This document shows positions 1 through 8,028 of a stretch of 64,000 nucleotides of DNA, piece after piece (the stretch's first letter is position 1; every line of letters begins with the position of its first letter). The notes beneath the pieces are model-generated. The model saw only the letters and a program-made list of their open reading frames with translations, had not been told where the DNA came from and searched no databases. The DNA is from Selenomonas sp963544755 (GTDB taxonomy: Bacteria > Bacillota > Negativicutes > Selenomonadales > Selenomonadaceae): NCBI GenBank assembly GCA_963544755.1, contig CAUUGH010000004.1:1-64000 (forward strand), in the 5' to 3' direction. A program made the translations under genes and the position numbers.

Positions 1-85
1 GAACCATACGCGATGATTCCTTCTGGTGGTTAGTAAGGTACGGCACTAAAGGCGGTATGACGCTTTGTCCACCTGCCGCACTCTT

Positions 86-113
86 ATTATAACACATGGT
101 CGGCATTATGCAA
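86..113 (-). promoter_or_regulatory. Putative promoter for a minus-strand transcript leaving the window
   Basis: On the minus strand a perfect TATAAT lies at 91-86, with TTGCAT at 113-108 and a 16-base spacer. A transcript would start near position 79 and run off the left edge. The 79 transcribed bases contain GGTGG/CCACC complementary segments but no long ORF, so a leader or small RNA is possible. I could not match it to SRP RNA, 6S RNA, RNase P or a known riboswitch. Inference only. Confidence 0.35.
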
Positions 114-217
114 GGGGATCATCTGCAAAGTTTACAATTTAAGCCAATTAACCTAATTTACAAAATTTGGAAGAAGAATAATAAAATAATCTTCTTCTTA
201 GAAACTACCTGGCATCT

Positions 218-652
218 TTATTGCTGCAAGGCTCGCAGCTTGGCGATCATTGCATCACGCTTTAACTTTTCTTCGTGAGCACGCGCAACAGCACGCTCCT
301 TAAAAGCGGCAAGCTCCGCATCGTCAATGAGCGTAACGCTGCCTTCCGTGCGCCGACAGGCAATATATAAGACAGTGATCAAGAGAGCTGTCGCCGTTAT
401 TGCAATAAAAGAATGTGGATAGCCCGTCGCCTCGACAAAGCGCGGTCCTAAGATCCAAAGCACAGCAACAGGCAGCCAGGTGATGAACATAATAAAAGCA
501 AAACCCAGCACAAATAAATTTTTCATCTTCCCCGAAGAAAGGACACGAACGGAATAGCCGATGTAGTGAAAAATAGCCATGATGATATATTGTCCAACAA
601 AAAAACCGATGATCGCTATAGCGACCCAAGCAGCTTGCGGTATCTCTCCCAT
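218..652 (-). CDS. Small three-helix membrane protein, unknown function
   Basis: Encodes 144 residues. Three hydrophobic segments are visible at about residues 8-32, 46-70 and 78-98, followed by a charged C-terminal tail of about 45 residues rich in Glu, Lys, Arg and Ala, probably a short cytoplasmic helix. A good ribosome binding site (AAAGGGGC) precedes the ATG. A weak low-GC hairpin follows the stop at about 170-197. I recognise no family. It is transcribed away from panE and shares no operon with any gene in the window. Confidence 0.75.
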   Translation of the reverse strand: MGEIPQAAWVAIAIIGFFVGQYIIMAIFHYIGYSVRVLSSGKMKNLFVLGFAFIMFITWLPVAVLWILGPRFVEATGYPHSFIAITATALLITVLYIACRRTEGSVTLIDDAELAAFKERAVARAHEEKLKRDAMIAKLRALQQ

Positions 653-717
653 GACAAAAGCCCCTTTCTAACATTTTTCATCTTCATTATAGCGTAAAGC
701 ACATAAAAACGCAAGCA

Positions 718-766
718 ACCCTTGATTTAGCAAGGTTTGCAGCTATTATTGCCGCATTTATCTGCG
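718..766. repeat. Repeat B, copy 1
   Basis: A stretch of about 48 bases that recurs with a few substitutions at 13459-13507. Both copies share a CCCTTTGATTTAGCAAG-like start and a TGCNGCTATNATTGCCGCAT-like core. It lies in the divergent gap between the membrane protein and panE. The bases just after it (CTTATTTAGCAGAT) resemble the right end of the larger interspersed palindromic family, so it may be a decayed relative. Function unknown. Confidence 0.5.
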
Positions 767-868
767 CTTATTTAGCAGATTTTCAGGATATTTTGTGCTA
801 TTTATGTTATCATAATAAAAAATTGCGACGCGCTCTTATAAAGTGCATTTTTTAAAGAAAGGATTGGT

Positions 869-1798
869 ATGATGAAATTTGTGATGTTTGGCGCAGGCGG
901 CACGGGTGGGGTGCTTGGCGGCTATCTCGCGCTTTTTGGCTATGATGTGACGTTTATAGCACGCGGTGAGCATCTTGTGGCGCTGCAAAAAAATGGCTTG
1001 ACGATCGAAACGGCGCATCGCGGCACGCTTCATATTAAGGATGTAAAGGCGCAGACGGCAGAGCTTTATGACGATACGCCGGATGTGCTTTTTGTTTGCT
1101 GCAAATATTACGGGCTTACCGATGCGATAGCTTTTGTTAAAAAAAATGCTGCACCTACTACGCTTATCATACCGATTTTAAACGTGTTCGGTACGGGTGA
1201 GATCATAGAGCAAGAGTTGCCGTATCTTAGTGTATTAGACGGCTGCATTTACATCTTTGGCAATATAAAGGCGCCGGGCGTCTTAGCGCAGCCACAAGAG
1301 ATTTTGCGCGTTATCTTTGGCTTTCGCCCGGGAGCTGACAAACGTTTAGAAGAAAAGGCAAAAGAGCTGGAAAAGCTTTTGCAAGCTAGCGATATTCGCG
1401 CACATTATAGTTTAGATATTCGCCGTGACGCTTTGATGAAATTTGCTTTTGTGTCGCCGATGGGAGCGGCGGGGCTTTATCATGATGTGACGAGCGAGGC
1501 ATTTCAAAAAGATGGCGCTGTGCGAAATACATATATCGGGCTGATTCTTGAGATCGAAGCGCTTGCTAAGGCGATGGGCATTGTATTTGAAAAAGATTTG
1601 GTAAAAACTGGTCTTTTGCTTATCGACGCCTTTTCGCCGGGGCTAAAGACGAGTATGCAGCGAGATGTGCAAAATGGTACTTTGTCAGAATTTGACGGGC
1701 TGGTCAATCGCGTTGTTATGCTCGCCGAGCGTTATAATGTCGCGGTGCCGCTTTATAAAAAGATCAGCGATTGGGGCAAGGCAAAAGGGATAAAATAA
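869..1798 (+). CDS. panE: 2-dehydropantoate 2-reductase (ketopantoate reductase)
   Basis: 309 residues, the usual length for this family, which reduces 2-dehydropantoate to pantoate with NADPH in pantothenate and coenzyme A synthesis. The N-terminus carries the Rossmann dinucleotide motif GAGGTG at residues 8-13. The C-terminal half is the helical ApbA/PanE domain with the conserved Lys-rich active-site region around KFAFVSP. The ATG at 869 follows AAAGAAAGGA. The gene stands alone and no panB or panC is adjacent. PanE homologues also include reductases for other 2-oxo acids, so the substrate is inferred from the family. Confidence 0.85.
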   Translation: MMKFVMFGAGGTGGVLGGYLALFGYDVTFIARGEHLVALQKNGLTIETAHRGTLHIKDVKAQTAELYDDTPDVLFVCCKYYGLTDAIAFVKKNAAPTTLIIPILNVFGTGEIIEQELPYLSVLDGCIYIFGNIKAPGVLAQPQEILRVIFGFRPGADKRLEEKAKELEKLLQASDIRAHYSLDIRRDALMKFAFVSPMGAAGLYHDVTSEAFQKDGAVRNTYIGLILEIEALAKAMGIVFEKDLVKTGLLLIDAFSPGLKTSMQRDVQNGTLSEFDGLVNRVVMLAERYNVAVPLYKKISDWGKAKGIK

Positions 1799-1822
1799 AA
1801 GCCGCTGCACTGGGCAACGGCG
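1790..1822 (-). terminator. Terminator of the tRNA-Val transcript
   Basis: On the minus strand an 8-bp stem GCCGTTGC/GCAGCGGC (one G-U pair) with loop CCAGT is followed by TTTTATTTT. It lies directly after the tRNA 3' end and overlaps the stop of the convergent panE gene. Confidence 0.75.
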
Positions 1823-1829
1823 ATGTTTT

Positions 1830-1906
1830 TGGTGCTCATGGAGGGACTCGAACCCCCGACTTCCACCATGTGAGGGTGACACTCTAACCAACTGAGTTAC
1901 ATGAGC
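1830..1906 (-). tRNA. tRNA-Val (anticodon CAC)
   Basis: A complete cloverleaf on the minus strand: acceptor GCTCATG pairs with CATGAGC, D arm ACTC/GAGT, anticodon stem TCACC/GGTGG with loop CTCACAT (anticodon CAC, codon GUG), T arm GGGGG/CCCTC with loop TTCGAGT, then discriminator A and an encoded CCA. Confidence 0.93.
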
Positions 1907-1928
1907 GATATGATGCTAAACAAGGACA

Positions 1929-2089
1929 TTATACACAATTTTTTATTTGTTGACTACCCCTATTTTCTAAAAAAAGCAGGGTTATACACAGTTTTTTGTG
2001 GACAAAGGGAAAGATATTGTGGATAAGCCTTGTAAGCTTGTGATTTATTTGAAAATTATCAACAGGTTTTTATACAGATCTGTGTATAA
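1929..2089. other. DnaA-box cluster, candidate replication origin
   Basis: Seven 9-mers matching or nearly matching the DnaA box TTATCCACA lie within 161 bp on both strands. They are TTATACACA at 1929 (+) and 1982 (+), TTGTCCACA at 2005-1997 (-), a perfect TTATCCACA at 2026-2018 (-), TTATCAACA at 2056 (+), TTATACAGA at 2070 (+) and TTATACACA at 2089-2081 (-). An AT-rich tract with a run of seven A's lies inside. Nearly all genes to the right read away from it, as expected of a leading strand. dnaA is not in the window, so an origin or a DnaA-titration site are both possible. Confidence 0.55.
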
Positions 2090-2201
2090 CAGCTGGGGGC
2101 GTAAATATAAACTTTACGGACAAAAGTATGCCGTTAGCACATGAAAGCTAAAGTGGCTATTTTATTAGCGGCACATTTATAAAGGAGTTGAATGGCAGGT
2201 T

Positions 2202-2873
2202 TTGGCTTCAAAGCAGAAATTTTATGCCGTGCGTGTGGGGCGAAAGACAGGTATATTTTATGCGTGGGATGATTGCCGTATGCAGGTAGAGGGCTTTGGC
2301 GGCGCACGCTACAAGAGTTTTTTGACAGAAAAAGAGGCGAGCGCATGGCTTTTAGGCGGCTCTTTAGCACCGTTAAAAAAAGTGAAAGAGCCTAAGCAAG
2401 GAGAGTTTTTAGAAAGTGGCGCAGATACTTTAAAGTCTTGTAGAGTGTATACTGACGGATCTTGTCTTAAAAATCCCAATGGTCCTGGCGGCTGGGCTTT
2501 TTGCATCGTGAGAGACGGCGAGGTGACAATGACACTTTCCGGCGGTGCGGCTTCTTCGACGAATAACCGCATGGAGATGCTAGCTGCCATCGAAGCATTG
2601 CGCCATTTGCCAAAGCATGAAGCGATCATACTTTCGACAGACAGCCAATATCTAAAGAATGGCATCACAAAATGGATCTACAAATGGAAACGCTGCGGTT
2701 GGAAAAAAGCAGATGCTACGCCTGTGCTAAATCAAGAGCTGTGGCGCGAGCTTGATGCCTTGCTAGTCGGCAGAAACATCACTTTTCGTTGGGTCAAGGG
2801 GCATATGGGAAATAAGTATAATGAGCTTTGCGATGCTTTAGCCAAAAAAGAAGCGCGAGCTTTTATGCGTTGA
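2202..2873 (+). CDS. rnhA: Ribonuclease HI with N-terminal hybrid-binding domain
   Basis: 223 residues. Residues 5-50 form the small RNA-DNA hybrid-binding domain typical of Firmicutes and eukaryotic RNase H1 (YAV.VGRKTGIF..W). Residues 80-220 are the RNase H domain, with the catalytic set D85 (YTDGS), E125 (NNRMEM), D147 (STDSQY), H201 (KGHMG) and D211. It removes RNA from RNA-DNA hybrids during replication and repair. The reading frame opens with TTG at 2202, 14 bases after AAAGGAG. An ATG at 2192 is better spaced but out of frame, so the start is uncertain. It lies beside the DnaA-box cluster. Confidence 0.88.
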   Translation: MASKQKFYAVRVGRKTGIFYAWDDCRMQVEGFGGARYKSFLTEKEASAWLLGGSLAPLKKVKEPKQGEFLESGADTLKSCRVYTDGSCLKNPNGPGGWAFCIVRDGEVTMTLSGGAASSTNNRMEMLAAIEALRHLPKHEAIILSTDSQYLKNGITKWIYKWKRCGWKKADATPVLNQELWRELDALLVGRNITFRWVKGHMGNKYNELCDALAKKEARAFMR

Positions 2874-2881
2874 GAGTTCTT

Positions 2882-3000
2882 TAGGAAACGCTGGTAAAAT
2901 AAAGTCGCTTGGATTTGTAGAGATGCGCTTTATTTATCGACGATAAGAAAAGAGCGTAAATGCGCGAAGATAGGTTGCTAGATTTACCAGTAGCTTTTTA
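2882..3000. repeat. Interspersed palindromic element, copy 1 (long form)
   Basis: The arms AGGAAACGCTGGTAAAATAAAG and ATTTACCAGTAGCTTTTTA are inverted complements. Here GATAAA has become GGTAAA while the other arm changed TTTATC to TTTACC, a compensatory pair. The interior carries the long-form core (GATGCGCTTTATTTATCG). The right end overlaps the yitT stop codon between two convergent genes. Confidence 0.75.
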
Positions 3001-3876
3001 ATGACTCTTTTTTTTGAATCTGCCGCCAACAATGTCGTGGACGGCGTTGATGGCAACAAAAGCATTTTCGTCGATGTCTAAGACAAGCTCTTTTAGCTTA
3101 TTTACTTCAAGACGCGTAACGACAGAGTAGAGCACTTTTTTTTCATCGCCGGTGTAGCCGCCCTCGCCATAAAGGAACGTGACACCGCGCTTAAGACGCT
3201 CCGTGACGGCAGCGTTTATCGCATCCGGCTCGTTTGTTACGATCATGACGGCATAGGATTCATCAAGACCTTGCACGACGACATCGATCATTTTAGCGAT
3301 GACGAAGTAGGCGACTAGTGAATACATCGCTTTATCCCAGCCGAATAAAAGCCCCGCGCTCGATAAGATAAAGAGGTTGATGAACATAACGACCTCGCCG
3401 ACGGAAAAGACAGACTTTTTATCTAAGATGATAGCGACTATTTCTGTGCCGTCGAGTGAGCCGCCTGAGCGGATGATAAGCCCTACACCTAGCCCGACGA
3501 TGATGCCGCCGAAGATGGCAGCAAGAAAAGGATCTTGCGTTACAGTTTTAAACGGTGCAAAGTAAGAAGACCAGAGCGCGAGCAAGAAAATGGCTGTCAA
3601 GGTAGCAATCGCAAAGGCTTTGCCGATCTGCTTGTAGCCAAGATAAAGAAAAGGCAGATTCAAGGCGACGAGGAAAAGCCCTAAGGGCATTTTAGTGATC
3701 GCTTGTGCCATGATAGAAAGTCCGACGACACCGCCATCTATGATGTTGTTGGGAATAAGAAACATCTCAAGCCCGACGGCGGTGATCACAGCACCGCTAA
3801 AGATCAGGAAATACTTTTGCAGAAGCGTCAATAGACGCTTCTGGCGGCTTTTTTCCGCACGATATTTTTTTTCCAT
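2998..3876 (-). CDS. YitT family membrane protein
   Basis: 292 residues. Five to six hydrophobic helices occupy about residues 18-205 and a soluble DUF2179 domain about 210-285. That is the architecture of YitT-type proteins, which are widespread in Firmicutes. Glycine-rich membrane motifs (GGIIVGLGVGLIIRSGGS) are typical. The transport substrate, if any, is not known for the family. The gene stands alone on the minus strand and converges on rnhA. Its stop codon lies in the repeat element at 2882-3000. Confidence 0.85.
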   Translation of the reverse strand: MEKKYRAEKSRQKRLLTLLQKYFLIFSGAVITAVGLEMFLIPNNIIDGGVVGLSIMAQAITKMPLGLFLVALNLPFLYLGYKQIGKAFAIATLTAIFLLALWSSYFAPFKTVTQDPFLAAIFGGIIVGLGVGLIIRSGGSLDGTEIVAIILDKKSVFSVGEVVMFINLFILSSAGLLFGWDKAMYSLVAYFVIAKMIDVVVQGLDESYAVMIVTNEPDAINAAVTERLKRGVTFLYGEGGYTGDEKKVLYSVVTRLEVNKLKELVLDIDENAFVAINAVHDIVGGRFKKKSH

Positions 3877-4090
3877 AGAGCATATCCTTTCGTCAAAAGA
3901 GCAGTTTTGTTCATTATACGGAAAAAATATAATCGCTGCAAGCTATACACAAAAACGTCTATTTTGTAGACATTGTGCGCTAAAAAGCCAAGTAATCTTT
4001 TCCTCTCGGCTTTTTATGTAAATTTTATTTGACAAGAAATTTTTCTTATGCTAAAATATGCACTGTTGATCGTCTCGGCGGTTTACTTGT

Positions 4091-4168
4091 GACTCAGTAG
4101 CTCAGTTGGATCAGAGTATTTGGCTACGAACCAAAGGGTCGGGGGTTCGAGTCCCTCCTGGGTCACCA
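4091..4168 (+). tRNA. tRNA-Arg (anticodon ACG)
   Basis: Acceptor GACTCAG pairs with CTGGGTC, D arm GCTC/GAGT, anticodon stem TTTGG/CCAAA with loop CTACGAA (anticodon ACG, read as ICG after editing), T arm GGGGG/CCCTC with loop TTCGAGT, then A and an encoded CCA. Confidence 0.93.
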
Positions 4169-4180
4169 TTTGGCATTTTA

Positions 4181-4207
4181 GCGTCGGTGTGTGCCGACGC
4201 TTTTTTT
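4181..4207 (+). terminator. Terminator after tRNA-Arg
   Basis: A stem GCGTCGG/CCGACGC with a six-base loop is followed by seven T's, twelve bases after the tRNA. Confidence 0.88.
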
Positions 4208-4223
4208 GTGTTTATATTATGCT

Positions 4224-4251
4224 TTGAAAATGAATGTGATTCATGTATAAT
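4224..4251 (+). promoter_or_regulatory. Promoter with palindromic operator for the tetR-nirJ operon
   Basis: TTGAAA (4224) and TATAAT (4246) are 16 bases apart. The spacer is filled by a perfect palindrome ATGAAT-GTG-ATTCAT (4230-4244). TetR-family repressors commonly bind such sites, and the first gene downstream is a TetR protein, so autoregulation is the likely reading (inference). Confidence 0.7.
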
Positions 4252-4319
4252 ATAATATGCGGTAAGGTTGGTTTTCGTTGCATATGTTTAGCTGCCACGC
4301 TGATGGGAGGGAAATTTTT

Positions 4320-4955
4320 ATGAAAGAAGCTCAGATCGGTCGTCGTGAGATGAAAAAGATCTTGTCACGCAAGGCGATTTTAGATTCGGCAGCGAGCTTG
4401 TTTGAGTGCCATGGCATTGATGATGTTTCGATAGCAGAGATCATGAGAGGGGCGCATCTGGGCATTGGCACGTTTTATAATTATTTTAATTCTAAAGACG
4501 ATGTATTAATGGAGCTTTTAGGGCATATTATGCAAGAGCTTAGTGAAAAGATGCGTGTTTTATCGGAAAACAATAAGCCTGTAACGGAGATCTTGCGTGA
4601 GATGCTTTTAGAAACGGCGGCGCTTTTGTCGAAAAATCGCTATGTGCTGCCGCTTTTTTTGCTGGCAGCGCAGCAGGCGACGCTTTTGAAGCGTTCGGGG
4701 GCAAGGGTTGCCGCGCCGCCTTTTACGGTGCTTTTTAAGCGTTTGCTCGAAGATGGCAAAGCGTGCGGCGATTTTAGACGCGACATACCGACGGCGGTCA
4801 TCTTAGAGCTTTTTCATTCACTTTTTCAAGCGGCGGCGTTTAGTAAGCTGGAGCTTTCTTTTGAAGAGAATGTGCGCTTGAAATTGGGGCTGCTTCTTGA
4901 TGGTATGAGCGTGGTAAAAAAGCACGCAGCAGAAGAAAAGGAGATGATTTTATGA
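4320..4955 (+). CDS. TetR/AcrR family transcriptional regulator
   Basis: 211 residues from the ATG at 4320, which follows GGGAGG. A longer frame from TTG at 4278 lacks a binding site. The N-terminal helix-turn-helix (residues about 17-60) contains the family hallmark GIGTFYNYFNSKDDVL. The C-terminal ligand domain is of unknown specificity. The gene overlaps nirJ1 by ATGA, so it controls, and is co-transcribed with, the two radical-SAM genes. The palindrome at 4230-4244 is its probable operator. A heme-pathway intermediate or iron-related ligand is only a guess. Confidence 0.87.
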   Translation: MKEAQIGRREMKKILSRKAILDSAASLFECHGIDDVSIAEIMRGAHLGIGTFYNYFNSKDDVLMELLGHIMQELSEKMRVLSENNKPVTEILREMLLETAALLSKNRYVLPLFLLAAQQATLLKRSGARVAAPPFTVLFKRLLEDGKACGDFRRDIPTAVILELFHSLFQAAAFSKLELSFEENVRLKLGLLLDGMSVVKKHAAEEKEMIL

Positions 4956-6148
4956 TAAGTGTGACGAAGCTTCTTTTTGCACGCGAATATTTCGGCGATT
5001 CGCTGCGCTATACGAAGAATGCACATCGCATGAAAAATGGTGCATCAGAAGGCATAGGGCCTGTCGTCGTTTGGAATTCTACAAAGACTTGCAATCTTCG
5101 CTGTCGGCATTGTTATATGAGTTCAGATGCTAAAAAGTACCAAAATGAATTAACGACAGATGAGGCGTACTGTTTTATAGACGATCTCGCTGCTTTTCGC
5201 GTGCCTGTGCTGCTCTTTTCGGGCGGGGAGCCGCTTTTAAGACCGGATTTTTTCGAGCTTTCCGAATATGCGGCAAAAAAAGGCGTGCGCCCGACGCTTT
5301 CGACGAACGGTACTTTGATCGATCGCCTAACGGCAAGGCGCATCAAAGATGTCGGCGTTGGCTACGTCGGCATTTCCCTTGACGGCTTAAAAGATGTAAA
5401 TGATACGTTTCGCGGCAAGAAAGGTGCGTATGAGGCGGCGATGCGCGGCATAGAAAACTGCACGGCGGTCGGTCAGCGTGTAGGGCTTCGCTTTACGATC
5501 AATCGCCATAATTTTAGAGAGCTTGATAAGATCTTTGACTTTATCGAAGAAGAAGGGATAAACCGCGTATGCTTTTATCATCTCGTTTATTCCGGTCGCG
5601 GCAACGAAATGATAAAAGAAGATGTGACGGCAAAAGAGTCGCGCCTTGCTATGGATACGATCATTCGGCGAGCGCAGGAGTTTGAAAATAAGGGGCTGAA
5701 AAAAGAGATCTTGACGGTCGATAATCATTGTGACGGCGTTTATATTTACTTAAAGACGCTTAAAGAAAAAGGTAAGTCGGCGGCAGAATATGTCTTGCGC
5801 CATATTTCGATGAACGGCGGCAACCGATCGGGCATCGCCTTTGGCGAGGTCGATCCTTTCGGCTATGTCCATCCCGATCAGTTTACGCTGCATCATACAT
5901 TCGGTAATGTGCGCGAGCGAAAATTTGCTGCTATCTGGCAAGATACATCAAATGCGATCATGGCAGGACTAAAAGACAGAAAGCCGCATCTTAAAGGGCG
6001 ATGTTCTTCATGTCGCTATCTTTCCTGCTGCAACGGCAATTTTAGAACACGCGCCGAAGCTTACACGGGTGATTTTTGGGCAAGCGATCCAGCGTGCTAT
6101 CTGACAGATGAAGAAATCTTGCCAGATCATAAGGAGGCAGCTATATGA
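4952..6148 (+). CDS. nirJ1: Radical SAM protein, NirJ1/AhbC type (heme or heme d1-like biosynthesis)
   Basis: 398 residues. The radical SAM cluster motif is C47-C51-C54 (CNLRCRHC), with GGEP at 91-94. A C-terminal SPASM-like cysteine cluster (CSSCRYLSCC) lies near residues 353-362 and would hold an auxiliary iron-sulfur cluster. The sequence fits the NirJ1 family, close to AhbC, which removes acetate side chains from didecarboxysiroheme. The gene overlaps tetR upstream and nirJ2 downstream by ATGA. No siroheme synthesis genes (hemA-D, ahbA/B) are adjacent, so the exact substrate is inferred. Confidence 0.82.
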   Translation: MISVTKLLFAREYFGDSLRYTKNAHRMKNGASEGIGPVVVWNSTKTCNLRCRHCYMSSDAKKYQNELTTDEAYCFIDDLAAFRVPVLLFSGGEPLLRPDFFELSEYAAKKGVRPTLSTNGTLIDRLTARRIKDVGVGYVGISLDGLKDVNDTFRGKKGAYEAAMRGIENCTAVGQRVGLRFTINRHNFRELDKIFDFIEEEGINRVCFYHLVYSGRGNEMIKEDVTAKESRLAMDTIIRRAQEFENKGLKKEILTVDNHCDGVYIYLKTLKEKGKSAAEYVLRHISMNGGNRSGIAFGEVDPFGYVHPDQFTLHHTFGNVRERKFAAIWQDTSNAIMAGLKDRKPHLKGRCSSCRYLSCCNGNFRTRAEAYTGDFWASDPACYLTDEEILPDHKEAAI

Positions 6149-7137
6149 TCGTTTCGTGGAACACGACGAATGTTTGCAATATGTACTGTAAGCATTGTTA
6201 CCGCGATGCCGGCGTTAAGGCGTCAGAAGAGCTTTCAACGAAAGAAGCTAAAAAGCTTTTAGAAGAGATCGCGCGAGCCGGTTTTAAGATCATGATTTTT
6301 TCAGGCGGCGAGCCTTTGATGCGCCCTGATATTTTAGAGTTGGTAGCGTATGCAACAAAGCTTGGGCTTCGCTGCGTATTTGGCACGAACGGCACAAAGA
6401 TAACGGCTAAGATGGCGCACGATCTAAAGGCAGCAGGGGCGATGGGCATGGGCATTTCGCTCGATTCGCTCTCAGCTGCAAAGCACGATACGTTTCGTAG
6501 CTATCCGGGCGCTTGGGCTGGCGCGGTCGAGGGCATGAAAAATTGCCGCGCGGCAGATCTGGCTTTTCAGATTCATACGACGGTCATGGATTGGAATGAA
6601 AAAGAGCTAGAGTCAATCACGGATTTTGCTGTAGAGCTTGGCGCAGTAGCGCATCATTTTTTCTTTCTCGTGCCGACAGGCCGCGCTGCCACCATCGAAG
6701 AAGAATCTTTGCGAGCCGAAGCCTATGAAAGCGTTTTGACGCGCATCATGAAAAAATCAGAAGAGGTTAAAATAGAGTTAAAGCCGACGTGTGCGCCGCA
6801 ATTTTTGCGTATCGCCGGGCAAATGGGCATCAAAACGCGCTTTCGCCGCGGCTGTCTGGCAGGTATCAGCTATTGCATCATAAGTCCGCGCGGCAAGGTG
6901 CAGCCGTGCGCCTACCTTAACATGGAGATAGGCGATGTACGAAAGACGCCGTTTGATGAAATATGGCAAAAGAGCGAAGTTTTTCAAAAGCTGCGTACAC
7001 TTGACTATGCCGGCGGCTGCGGCAGCTGCGATTATAAACGCGCCTGCGGCGGCTGTCGCGCTCGCGCTGCCTACTATAACGATGGCGACTATATGGCACA
7101 AGAGCCTTGGTGTCTTTACCACGGGCGCAAGGGATAG
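6145..7137 (+). CDS. nirJ2: Radical SAM protein, NirJ2/AhbD type
   Basis: 330 residues with the radical SAM motif C11-C15-C18 (CNMYCKHC), GGEP at 54-57 and a C-terminal cysteine cluster GGCGSCDYKRACGGC for an auxiliary cluster. It matches the NirJ2 family, close to AhbD, which oxidatively decarboxylates Fe-coproporphyrin III propionates to vinyl groups to give heme b. The ATGA overlap with nirJ1 implies coupled translation and a two-step pathway. Together the pair suggests the siroheme-dependent route to heme or a relative of it, rather than the protoporphyrin route. Confidence 0.82.
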   Translation: MIVSWNTTNVCNMYCKHCYRDAGVKASEELSTKEAKKLLEEIARAGFKIMIFSGGEPLMRPDILELVAYATKLGLRCVFGTNGTKITAKMAHDLKAAGAMGMGISLDSLSAAKHDTFRSYPGAWAGAVEGMKNCRAADLAFQIHTTVMDWNEKELESITDFAVELGAVAHHFFFLVPTGRAATIEEESLRAEAYESVLTRIMKKSEEVKIELKPTCAPQFLRIAGQMGIKTRFRRGCLAGISYCIISPRGKVQPCAYLNMEIGDVRKTPFDEIWQKSEVFQKLRTLDYAGGCGSCDYKRACGGCRARAAYYNDGDYMAQEPWCLYHGRKG

Positions 7138-7156
7138 TATAATAAAATAGGCAAGG

Positions 7157-7191
7157 GCGGCGGCGCGTCGAAAGGGTGCCGCCGCTTTTTT
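7157..7191 (+). terminator. Terminator of the tetR-nirJ1-nirJ2 operon
   Basis: A perfect 8-bp GC stem GCGGCGGC/GCCGCCGC (7157-7164, 7178-7185) is followed by six T's. Confidence 0.88.
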
Positions 7192-7218
7192 ACAACTATG
7201 ATTAGAAAGGCGGCTCTT

Positions 7219-8019
7219 ATGATAAAGCTGATATTTTGCGATATGGATGGCACGCTTTTAGATGAGTGGGGGAATTTGCCCGAAGGCTTTGGCGAGATTT
7301 TAGCTGCGCTAAAGGCGCGCGGCGTGATCTTTGCACCGGCAAGCGGCAGACAATATGCAGCACTCTTGCGCCAATTTCGCCCCTTTGCAGACGATCTCAT
7401 ATTTTGCGCGGAAAATGGCGCGTATGTCGTGCGGCGCGGCAAAGAGCTGTTTTCTAAGACGATCAAGGCGCACTTGACGACAGAAATTTTGCGCTGTGCC
7501 GCCGCTTTAAAGGAAGCATATATTATTTGGTGCGGCAAAAAATATGCCTATGTGACAAACCGTAACGAAGCATTTTTTGCCGAGATGGAAAAATATTATA
7601 CCGAATATAAAATCATCAAAGATTTTACCGACATAGACGATCCGCCTGTTAAATTTTCCGTTTGCGATCCCATAAAGGCAGATTCTGAGCATACGATCTA
7701 CCCTGCGTTTAATTCTTTATCTAAAGATTTGCAGGTCGTTATTTCTTCAAACTATTGGATAGACATAATGCAAAAAGGCGTCAATAAAGGTATCGCCGTG
7801 CGCCGTCTGCAAGAGATCTTGGGCATCACACCGGCTGAATGTCTTGGCTTTGGCGACTACTTAAACGATGTTGAAATGCTCGTTGCCGTCGGCGAAAGCT
7901 ATGCGATGCAAAATGCACATCCACTGGCGAAAAAAGCAGCAAAATATATCGCGCCGCCCAATAATGAAAATGGTGTCGTGCGCGTCATTTCGCGCCTTAT
8001 AGATGAAGGCAGGATATAG
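7219..8019 (+). CDS. HAD superfamily (Cof-type) phosphatase
   Basis: 266 residues. The HAD motif I nucleophile is DMDGTLLD (residues 8-15), motif II is PASGRQ, and motif IV is GDYLNDVEML near the C-terminus, with the large Cof-type cap between them. Such enzymes hydrolyse sugar phosphates, flavin or pyridoxal phosphates. The substrate cannot be predicted here. I chose the ATG at 7219 because AGAAAGG lies eight bases before it. The ATG at 7198 lies before that site. It is followed closely by the PHP phosphatase, probably in one transcript. Confidence 0.87.
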   Translation: MIKLIFCDMDGTLLDEWGNLPEGFGEILAALKARGVIFAPASGRQYAALLRQFRPFADDLIFCAENGAYVVRRGKELFSKTIKAHLTTEILRCAAALKEAYIIWCGKKYAYVTNRNEAFFAEMEKYYTEYKIIKDFTDIDDPPVKFSVCDPIKADSEHTIYPAFNSLSKDLQVVISSNYWIDIMQKGVNKGIAVRRLQEILGITPAECLGFGDYLNDVEMLVAVGESYAMQNAHPLAKKAAKYIAPPNNENGVVRVISRLIDEGRI

Positions 8020-8028
8020 GGGGAAACG

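Noticed and set aside
1830..1906. tRNA genes as integration sites of a mobile island
   Set aside because: No integrase, no repeated tRNA 3' end and no phage-like genes flank any of the four tRNA genes.
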